Positions 1 to 5,766 of a DNA stretch of 6,655 nucleotides are shown piece by piece. The notes under the pieces were generated by a model. It searched no databases. It worked only from the letters and a program-made list of their open reading frames with translations, and was not told where the DNA came from. Numbering within the stretch: position 1 is the stretch's first letter; each line of letters opens with the position of its first letter. The translations under genes were made by a program, and so were the position numbers. The DNA comes from Myxococcales bacterium (GTDB taxonomy: Bacteria > Myxococcota_A > Polyangia > Polyangiales > Polyangiaceae): contig JANYHY010000175.1 in assembly GCA_025362165.1 (NCBI GenBank), positions 1 through 6,655 on the forward strand. Reading direction: 5' to 3'.

Positions 1-1
1 C

Positions 2-1192
2 GACGTGCCCGTCACGCCGCGCGCTGGCGGCTCGGGTCGCACGGGCGGAGCTGTGCCTGTCGCGGGCGGCATCGTGCTGGCGACGCACGCGATGAGTCGC
101 ATCAAGGACATCGATCGCAAGAACCTCATCGCGGTCGTCGAGCCTGGCGTCATCCTCGCGGATCTGCACGCAGCCGTGGCGAGCGAAGGTCTCTTCTATC
201 CGCCCGACCCCAACAGCGCCGATCAGTGCATGATCGGCGGCAACCTCGCGGAGAACGCGGGAGGCCCGCGCGCCTTCAAATACGGCGTGACGCGCGACTA
301 CGTGCTCGGCGTCGAGGCCTGCTTGATGGGCGGCGAAATCGTGCGGCCGGGCAAGCGCACGCCGAAGGGAGTCACTGGCTATGACGTGACCGCGCTGCTC
401 GTCGGCAGCGAAGGAACTCTCGCTGTCTTCACGGAGGCGACGCTCAAGCTCGTGCCCAATCCGCCGCAGCTGATGACGCTGCTCGCGCTCTACGATGACG
501 TTCATGCAGCGGGAGAGAGCGTGTCGGAGGTGATCGCCGCGGGCCTGCGACCGCGCTGTATCGAGCTGCTCGATCGCCAGACGCTCGACGTGGTGCGCGA
601 TGCCGGCAACGCGATCGACGCTCGCGCCGGCGCGATGCTGCTCGTGGAGACCGACGGTGAGGGCGCAGAGCGCGAGGCCGAGAGGTTGGGCGAGATCATG
701 GGCGCTCGCGCGATCGATGTCGTCGTGGCGCAAGACGAGGCGCAGCGCGCGCGCCTCTGGACCGCACGCAAATCGCTCTCGTACGCGACGCGCAAGCTCG
801 CCAAGAAAAAACTCAGCGAGGACATCGTCGTTCCGCGCACGGAGATCGCCGAGCTGCTGCGGCGCGTGGACGCGATCGGTGAGCGTGAGCGCGTTCGCCA
901 CCTCACCTACGGTCACGCAGGCGACGGCAACTTGCACGTGAGCTTCCTCTGGAACGACGACTCCGAAGAGCCCGCCATCGAACGTGCGATCGAGGCGCTC
1001 ATGCGCGCCACCCTCGAGCTCGGCGGGACGATCAGCGGCGAGCACGGCATCGGGATGTCCAAGATGGCGTACATCGAGCTCGAGCAGAGCGCCGAGCTCA
1101 TCGCGCTGCAGAAGCGACTCAAGTCAGCGTTCGATCCGAAGGGCCTCCTCAACCCGGGAAAGATCTTCCCGACGGGTCATCGGGCCTGCTGA
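2..1192 (+). CDS. FAD-binding oxidoreductase, GlcD / D-lactate dehydrogenase type (5' end missing)
   Basis: Flavoprotein of the family that oxidises 2-hydroxy acids (glycolate, D-lactate, D-2-hydroxyglutarate) to 2-oxo acids using FAD. The frame is open to the left edge, so the start lies outside the window; the GTG at base 5 is an internal Val. GlcD-type proteins are usually about 460-500 residues, so roughly 70-100 residues are missing. Numbering from that Val, the visible part opens inside the FAD-binding PCMH domain with the pyrophosphate loop PRAGGSGRTGG (6-15), then IGGNLAENAGG (77-87), the flavin-contact stretch KGVTGYDVTALLVGSEGTLAVFTEATLKLVPNP (121-153), and the C-terminal FAD-oxidase domain with GHAGDGNLH (303-311), SGEHGIG (344-350) and the closing FDPKGLLNPGKIF. 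H304, H311 and H347 fall in the conserved active-site region. All family blocks are present, so the gene looks intact apart from the window edge. Glycolate, D-lactate and other 2-hydroxy acids cannot be told apart here; no GlcE/GlcF partner is visible. Confidence 0.93.
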   Translation, partial: DVPVTPRAGGSGRTGGAVPVAGGIVLATHAMSRIKDIDRKNLIAVVEPGVILADLHAAVASEGLFYPPDPNSADQCMIGGNLAENAGGPRAFKYGVTRDYVLGVEACLMGGEIVRPGKRTPKGVTGYDVTALLVGSEGTLAVFTEATLKLVPNPPQLMTLLALYDDVHAAGESVSEVIAAGLRPRCIELLDRQTLDVVRDAGNAIDARAGAMLLVETDGEGAEREAERLGEIMGARAIDVVVAQDEAQRARLWTARKSLSYATRKLAKKKLSEDIVVPRTEIAELLRRVDAIGERERVRHLTYGHAGDGNLHVSFLWNDDSEEPAIERAIEALMRATLELGGTISGEHGIGMSKMAYIELEQSAELIALQKRLKSAFDPKGLLNPGKIFPTGHRAC

Positions 1193-1231
1193 GTGGACGC
1201 AACGTCGATTTGAGCGTAAAAGGGCCACGAA

Positions 1232-2287
1232 ATGGGTTTGCCGCGCATCACCGACCCTCGTCATGTGCCCGAAAAAGATCCGGGCGTGCTCGATCGCTTC
1301 TTCTTGTCGCTCATCAATGACGAGAGGGACCTGCCATTCTTGTGGCTGATGACGAGCTTTTCGCTCGTGGTGTTTCCCTTCGCGGCGCTCTTGTACGTGC
1401 ACTTCCAGTGGTGGCTAGGCGTGCTGTACGTCGCGATGCTGTTCGGGATGTTCTTCGACCGCTGCATCTTGATGCTCCACAACTCGAGCCACCGCGTGCT
1501 GTTCAAGCCGAAGTACCGCTTGTTCAACCACTACATCCCGTGGGTGATGTGTCCCTTCTACGGGCAGCCGCCGGAGGGTTACTTCGGTCACCACATGGGG
1601 ATGCACCACCCCGAGAACAACCTCGAGGACGACCTCTCCACGACGATGCCGTATCAGCGTGATCGCTTCACTCATTTCCTCCACTACTGGTTTGTGTTCA
1701 TGACGACCACGATCTTTCGCCTCCCTGTTTACCTGAGCCGACACAAGCGCGGCAGGCTCGGGGTCAAGGCGATCGGCGGAGAGGTCCTCTACTTGTCTGT
1801 GTGCGTGATCGGCCTGTATTTCAGGCCTGAAGCGACGCTCGCGGTGTTCGTGATCCCGTACTTGCTCGCGCGCTTCTTGATGATGTGGGGCAACTGGGGG
1901 CAGCACGCGTTCATCCACAAAGACCACCCAGAGAACCCGCTGCTCAACAGCATCACGTGCATCAACACGCGCTACAACCGCCGTTGCTTCAACGACGGCT
2001 ATCACATCGGTCACCACGTGAAGGCCAACCGCCACTGGACCGACATGCCGATCGACCTCGAGAAGAACGCGGCGCAGTACGGCAAGGAGGGCGCGGTCGT
2101 GTTCGAGGGGATCGATTTTTTCCAGGTCTCGCTCTACTTGTTCCTCAAGCGCTACGACTGGCTCGCGAAGGCCTTCGTCGAGACGGGTGATCAGCAGCGC
2201 ACGGAGGAAGAGATCATCAAGTTCTTGAAGACGCGCCTGGTCCCCGTCATCCGAGAGAGCGCGCCCGCGATCGCGCAAGCGGCATGA
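1232..2287 (+). CDS. membrane fatty acid desaturase family protein
   Basis: Integral-membrane di-iron enzyme expected to insert a double bond into an acyl chain (or hydroxylate a lipid), using O2 and electrons from a ferredoxin or cytochrome partner not seen here. The three histidine clusters are complete: HNSSH (83-87, HX3H), HHMGMHH (120-126, HX3HH) and HIGHH (258-262, HX2HH), plus QHAFIH (224-229). Hydrophobic segments lie near residues 36-57, 60-76, 150-165 and 184-220, in the usual arrangement with the His boxes on the cytoplasmic side. At 351 residues the length is normal. The ATG at 1232 is preceded by AAAAGGG (1218-1224), a good ribosome site at 7 bases. It lies 39 bases after the oxidoreductase stop on the same strand and may be co-transcribed. 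Its stop overlaps the next gene's ATG. The conserved PENNLEDDLSTT block after box 2 is typical of a bacterial subgroup annotated only as fatty acid desaturase; substrate and double-bond position cannot be read from sequence. Confidence 0.93.
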   Translation: MGLPRITDPRHVPEKDPGVLDRFFLSLINDERDLPFLWLMTSFSLVVFPFAALLYVHFQWWLGVLYVAMLFGMFFDRCILMLHNSSHRVLFKPKYRLFNHYIPWVMCPFYGQPPEGYFGHHMGMHHPENNLEDDLSTTMPYQRDRFTHFLHYWFVFMTTTIFRLPVYLSRHKRGRLGVKAIGGEVLYLSVCVIGLYFRPEATLAVFVIPYLLARFLMMWGNWGQHAFIHKDHPENPLLNSITCINTRYNRRCFNDGYHIGHHVKANRHWTDMPIDLEKNAAQYGKEGAVVFEGIDFFQVSLYLFLKRYDWLAKAFVETGDQQRTEEEIIKFLKTRLVPVIRESAPAIAQAA

Positions 2288-2865
2288 TGCAGCCTCCCCC
2301 GCCGCAATCGGTCCGGCAAGGCAGCGGGGCCACTTGGATCATCGTCGTCCTGTCGGTGGTCGGCGGATTGATCCTCGTGATCGGCATCCTCGCGGTCTTG
2401 GGCATCGTCGGCATGCGCAGATACTTGAGCGCGGCCAAGAGCGCCGAGGCGCGCAACGACCTCGGATCCATCGGGCGCGACGCCGTTGCGTCTTACGAGC
2501 GCGAGGACATCATGACGGGGTCGCTCACACACTCGCTCTGCTCGTCCGCGACGGTGCCAGTGCCCAAGAACGAGCGCGCGTTGAGCGGCAAGAAGTATCA
2601 GTCGTCGTCGAGCGACTGGATGGTGGACGCTCCGAACGGAGGCTTTGCTTGCCTCAAGTTCGAGGTGGACGACCCTCAATTCTACCAGCTCAAATACACG
2701 CGCACGGGGACCGGCTCGAAGATCGGCGACTCGTTCCTCGCAGAGGCGCGCGGAGATCTGGACGGCAACGGCGTCTTCTCCAGCTTCACGCTCAGCGGTC
2801 ACGTGATGGCGGGCGACATGGTCATGCAGGACCCGAACATCAAAGAGACCAACCCTGACGAGTGA
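2284..2865 (+). CDS. type IV pilin-like single-pass protein with proline-rich N-terminus
   Basis: 193 residues. A short polar, proline-rich tail (MMQPPPPQ...) is followed by one strongly hydrophobic segment (about 19-43), then RRYLSAAKSAEARNDLGSIGRDAVASYERE (45-74), which looks like the amphipathic alpha1 helix following the membrane part of type IV pilins and pseudopilins, and an extracytoplasmic domain. Two cysteines (86 and 123) could form a disulfide, and GDLDGNG (157-163) resembles a calcium-binding or pilin C-terminal loop. The normal prepilin peptidase site (Gly before Phe/Met with Glu at +5) is absent, so processing by PilD is doubtful. I infer a membrane-anchored pilin-like protein; a role in assembling pili is unproven. 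Start: ATGATG at 2284-2289; the first ATG overlaps the desaturase stop (ATGA) and no Shine-Dalgarno is evident, which suggests translational coupling. The second ATG at 2287 would drop one residue. Similar proteins are, from memory, common in Polyangia as 'fimbrial' or 'PilA-like'. Confidence 0.8.
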   Translation: MMQPPPPQSVRQGSGATWIIVVLSVVGGLILVIGILAVLGIVGMRRYLSAAKSAEARNDLGSIGRDAVASYEREDIMTGSLTHSLCSSATVPVPKNERALSGKKYQSSSSDWMVDAPNGGFACLKFEVDDPQFYQLKYTRTGTGSKIGDSFLAEARGDLDGNGVFSSFTLSGHVMAGDMVMQDPNIKETNPDE

Positions 2866-2898
2866 GCGGTTGAAGCCACTCCCTCCCAACTCCCACTA

Positions 2899-3023
2899 AA
2901 CACTGCTGCCGCAGTAAGCGAGTTTGGGTCTATTCGGCGGACATCCGCCCGGAACGTACTGCCGTACGTGAGGACGGATGACCGTCGAGGAGCCCCAAAA
3001 TCGCGACCTGCGGCAGTAGTGTT
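2899..3023. repeat. 125-base imperfect palindrome between convergent genes
   Basis: The segment folds on itself around a 4-base loop TGCC (2960-2963). Pairing 2899 with 3023 inward to 2959 with 2964 gives 60 opposed positions with one bulged A (2953): 47 Watson-Crick, 3 G-U in the + strand RNA and 10 mismatches. The outer block 2899-2914 against 3008-3023 is 15 of 16 Watson-Crick plus one G-U; the apex ACGTAC/GTACGT is perfect. It fills most of the 156-base gap between the stops of the pilin-like gene (2865) and the GMC oxidase (3022-3024). No run of T follows either arm, so it is not a textbook intrinsic terminator, though a hairpin this stable could still block RNA polymerase or protect 3' ends from both directions. 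Alternatives are a dispersed palindromic repeat (REP/MITE-like) or an inserted element; no clear target-site duplication is visible. Confidence 0.9.
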
Positions 3024-4986
3024 AGAGGCGAGCGTCGATGGCCTCGGCAGCGCGCAGCGCCATCGCCATGATCGTCATCTGCGGGTTTACGCCGAGGGGA
3101 GTCGGCAGGACGCTTCCGTCCACGACGAAGAGTCGCTCGGTCTCGTGAGTCTCGTGGGTGGGCCCGACGACGCTCGTGCGCGGATCCGTTCCCATGCGGC
3201 ACGTGCCGAGCGGGTGATACGCGGTGACCTCGATGTCGCCCGCGCGCCACTTCTTGTCGCGGAACGCGCTGAGCTGATCGGCAGACGTGATCTCTTCTGC
3301 GCCGGGGAGGAACGGGAGCACGCGAGTCGCGCCGGCGGCTAAAAATAGCCTCGACAGCGTCTCGATCGCTCGGACCATCCGCGCGGTGTCGTGCTCGTGG
3401 AGATCGTAGGTGATGAAGGGTGAGCCCCCGAGACCAGGCCGCACCGCTCCGCGCGAGGTGTCTTCGATCATGAATCCGAACGTGGCCATGTTGCGGTAGC
3501 GCTCCATGACTTCCATGTATTTTGCACCTACCCACGGAACCGCGAGCGCGGTCACGTCGAGCGGTGTGGAGCCGCCCTCGAACATGATGCCCTCGTCAGC
3601 GAGCTCGTCCACGCAGTAGCCCTGGGGGATCGCGCTGCCCATGTCGATGTCCTCGTCGAACAGCGCCATCACCTTCGACGCGGGGTGGATCGAGAGGTTC
3701 TTGCCGAGCGCTTCGCTGTGTCTGCAGAGGTTCGCGTTCTTCATGAGCACCGGCGTCATCAGCGCGCCGCCGGCGATCACGACCGCCTCTGCCTTCACCG
3801 TGAAGCGGCGACCCGAGCCGAGCTTGCCTGTCACGCCCGCGGCCTTGCCGTCGTGAACGAGCACGCGCTCGACCTTCGCCGCCGTCACCAATTGTGCGCC
3901 GAGCGAGAGCGCAGCAGGTACGTAGCTCACGTCGGTGGACCGCTTCGCGCCAGTGGGACAGCCGAAGCAGCACACGCCTTGGCCGTCGCACGCTGGCGCG
4001 TTGCGCGCGAGGACATGGTGCGAATAGCCCATTTTCTCGGCCCCGCGTGAGATCACGCGACCCACGCCGCCAGTGAGTTCGAACTTCGCGGGAGTGACCT
4101 CGAGCATCGATTCGACGCGATCGTAGTAGGGGCTCAAGATGCTCGCATCGATGGGAAGCTGGAGCTCGTCGCGCCACTTGGAGAGCACGCGCTTGGGTGC
4201 GCGGTAGCACGTGCCAGAGTTGATGACCGTGCTGCCGCCGACCGCGCGACCAGCCCAGACGGGGACGTTGACGTTGCCCATCGCGATCGTGAGCCCGCGA
4301 TCTCGATAGAGCTTCTTGCTCATCTCGCTGGCGCGCGCGGTGAATGAGCTGCGCCGGTGGTAGTCCCCTTCTTCGATCAAGAGCACCGCGCGCCCGCGAG
4401 AGGCGAGCTCATACGCGCACGCCGCCCCGCCCGCGCCCGTGCCGACGACGACGACCTCGCACACGATCTCGAGATCCTCTGTCGTCTTCTTGCCGTCGGT
4501 GACCTGCGACATCCATCGCGCCGCTTCGTCGACTCGCACGCGCGGCTTGTTCTCTCCCGTCGCTTCGCTCGCGCGTGCGGCACCGGTCGGGCAGCCGACG
4601 TGACGGAACATGACCGGGTCGTCGAAGTGAGAGGCTTTGATGGGTGTCATGACCGCCCGGAGGTGAGCGCGGACGAGCGGCGAACTCGAGCGGCTCCATG
4701 CTTCGAGCACGGCCTCGGCGCGATCGCGGGAGAGGCTGGAAAATGGCCGTCCCGTGCGTGCGACGCCTGTGGCCTCAGCGCTCCACAAGAGGCCCCTGAT
4801 CGTGGCGAGGTGCTGACGGCTCGCGCCCTCCAGCCAACGATCGAGTCGCGAGAGTGTGCCGAGCCCGCCGCCTTCGAGGAACTGTCCGGGAGGGAGCGCC
4901 GCAGCCGCGAGCGCGAGCGCGATGCGTTGCTCTCGCGCGGAGAGCTGACTTGCGGGCGCCGTGCTGAGTGAAGTCGCGGCGGTCAT
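3022..4986 (-). CDS. GMC family oxidoreductase, long-chain fatty alcohol oxidase-like
   Basis: FAD enzyme of the glucose-methanol-choline family, expected to oxidise an alcohol, probably a long-chain one, to aldehyde with O2 or another acceptor. An N-terminal helical region (about 15-170, with LSAREQRIALALAAAALPPG and HFDDPVMFRHVGCP) resembles the extra domain of long-chain alcohol oxidases, related to gluconate 2-dehydrogenase subunit 3. The FAD Rossmann motif follows as VVVGTGAGGAA (180-189, GxGxxG at 182-187), then AVGGSTVINSG (248-258), CCFGCPTGAKRS (339-350), VIAGGALMTP (403-412), the catalytic His in AYHPLGTCRMG (His591) and the catalytic Asn in GVNPQMTIM (Asn634). At 654 residues it suits the FAO-type subgroup. 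The ATG at 4986 is the only sensible start before the N-terminal domain. No Shine-Dalgarno lies nearby, which fits the apparent leaderless promoter. Its TAA stop lies in the arm of the palindrome. A sterol or other alcohol substrate is possible; the lipid-enzyme neighbours favour fatty alcohols. Confidence 0.92.
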   Translation of the reverse strand: MTAATSLSTAPASQLSAREQRIALALAAAALPPGQFLEGGGLGTLSRLDRWLEGASRQHLATIRGLLWSAEATGVARTGRPFSSLSRDRAEAVLEAWSRSSSPLVRAHLRAVMTPIKASHFDDPVMFRHVGCPTGAARASEATGENKPRVRVDEAARWMSQVTDGKKTTEDLEIVCEVVVVGTGAGGAACAYELASRGRAVLLIEEGDYHRRSSFTARASEMSKKLYRDRGLTIAMGNVNVPVWAGRAVGGSTVINSGTCYRAPKRVLSKWRDELQLPIDASILSPYYDRVESMLEVTPAKFELTGGVGRVISRGAEKMGYSHHVLARNAPACDGQGVCCFGCPTGAKRSTDVSYVPAALSLGAQLVTAAKVERVLVHDGKAAGVTGKLGSGRRFTVKAEAVVIAGGALMTPVLMKNANLCRHSEALGKNLSIHPASKVMALFDEDIDMGSAIPQGYCVDELADEGIMFEGGSTPLDVTALAVPWVGAKYMEVMERYRNMATFGFMIEDTSRGAVRPGLGGSPFITYDLHEHDTARMVRAIETLSRLFLAAGATRVLPFLPGAEEITSADQLSAFRDKKWRAGDIEVTAYHPLGTCRMGTDPRTSVVGPTHETHETERLFVVDGSVLPTPLGVNPQMTIMAMALRAAEAIDARL

Positions 4987-5021
4987 GAATATTCTGTAGA
5001 TGCAGAATCCTCAGAAGTCAA
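4987..5021 (-). promoter_or_regulatory. putative sigma70-type leaderless promoter of the GMC oxidase gene
   Basis: Read on the - strand, TTGACT (5021-5016) matches the -35 consensus at 5 of 6 positions. After 17 bases comes TACAGA (4998-4993), a weaker -10; CAGAAT (4996-4991) is an alternative -10 at 19 bases. Six bases separate TACAGA from the ATG at 4986, so transcription would start at or next to the start codon. The stretch is clearly more AT-rich than its surroundings, and no ribosome binding site lies within the usual distance; the only purine run, TGAGGA, is about 21 bases upstream of the ATG. This is inferred from sequence only. Confidence 0.5.
4991..5008. promoter_or_regulatory. inverted repeat, candidate repressor operator
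   Basis: ATTCTG (4991-4996), six spacer bases, then CAGAAT (5003-5008): perfect 6-base arms. It overlaps the proposed -10 element of the GMC oxidase gene and ends 4 bases before its ATG. A regulator bound here would block initiation. Size and placement would suit a dimeric TetR- or GntR-like repressor, but no regulator gene is in the window, so the protein is unknown. Confidence 0.45.
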
Positions 5022-5061
5022 CGCGCTGCGGCAAAGACACTGGTTGGAGAGCGACGACGAG

Positions 5062-5766
5062 TCATGTCGCGTCGAGCTTGCTCTGCACCATCTGCTCGAC
5101 GAGATCTCTGAGCGATTGGACGCGACTCTCGTCCGCGACGTCCCCATCCGTGTTCACGACGCCGAGCGCGTGGACGACGACCGGGACGCGCTTGGGCAGC
5201 GGCGAGCCCCACCGTCCGAACGCGATCGGCAAGTTGTAGCGGTCGTCGCCGAACAAGAGCCGTCCGAGCAGCGGCTCGCGCGCGACCACTCTGTACATGT
5301 CGTCCACGCCGCACGCGGCCACCGGGATGATCGGCACGCCCGCGCTCATCGCCACCTTCACGAAGCCACTCCGTCCGCGCCAGTGGAGGCGGTGACGATC
5401 ACGCGAGAGCTTGTAGGAGTCGAAGATGCCGCCGGGATACACGACCACGAGCTCGCCGCGGCGGAGCAGATCCATCGCCCCCTCGGGCGCGCCAGGGATC
5501 GCCTTCGCGAACTGCAGCGCGGGCGTGAAACCAGGCGTGCTGAACATGTTGCGATCTGCGAGCCACCACGGCGTCCTCCCGTTCTTGGCCAGGAGCGCGC
5601 CAAGCACGAACGCATCGAAGCCAAAGAGACCATGGTTGGCGACGATCAGAGCGCCGCCTTCCTTGGGGACGTGGTGAGCTCCCTCGAGGCGTGCGTCGAA
5701 GTAGCGCAGCACACGCGACAAGAGGACCTTGCCCGCGCGCGATTCGAGGAAGGAGTCCACTCCCAT
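5062..5766 (-). CDS. lysophospholipid acyltransferase-like protein (PlsC/MGAT-type)
   Basis: Predicted membrane-associated acyltransferase moving an acyl group from acyl-CoA or acyl-ACP to a glycerolipid or other alcohol. With the ATG at 5766 it has 234 residues. The catalytic block is ALIVANHGLFGFDAF (39-53) with His45 and Asp51; the spacing is HX5D rather than the HX4D of classic PlsC, closer to the TMEM68/monoacylglycerol acyltransferase branch. The acceptor-binding motif is VVVYPGGIFDSYK (107-119), followed by WRGRSGF (129-135) and VPIIPVAACG (144-153). An in-frame TTG at 5808 would add 14 residues but sits inside the upstream gene. The ATG overlaps that gene's TGA by one base (TGATG, 5768-5764), favouring this start and implying translational coupling. 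It probably shares an operon with the hydrolase. A phosphatidic-acid, wax-ester or triacylglycerol role is possible; the family alone does not decide. Confidence 0.88.
   Translation of the reverse strand: MGVDSFLESRAGKVLLSRVLRYFDARLEGAHHVPKEGGALIVANHGLFGFDAFVLGALLAKNGRTPWWLADRNMFSTPGFTPALQFAKAIPGAPEGAMDLLRRGELVVVYPGGIFDSYKLSRDRHRLHWRGRSGFVKVAMSAGVPIIPVAACGVDDMYRVVAREPLLGRLLFGDDRYNLPIAFGRWGSPLPKRVPVVVHALGVVNTDGDVADESRVQSLRDLVEQMVQSKLDAT

Noticed and set aside
1415..2278. 287-codon open frame on the - strand opposite the desaturase
   Set aside because: The encoded protein is Val/Glu/His/Arg-rich without any family motif, a mirror of the GC-skewed codons of the real gene; the desaturase has all its histidine boxes.
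2191..2889. 232-codon open frame on the - strand opposite the pilin-like gene
   Set aside because: It spans the end of the desaturase and the whole pilin-like gene with an Arg/His-rich translation, as expected for a shadow in high-GC DNA.
2929..3042. Short open frames through the palindrome as possible small proteins
   Set aside because: They exist on both strands because the DNA is palindromic; no start with a ribosome site is evident and translations are Arg-rich without a motif.
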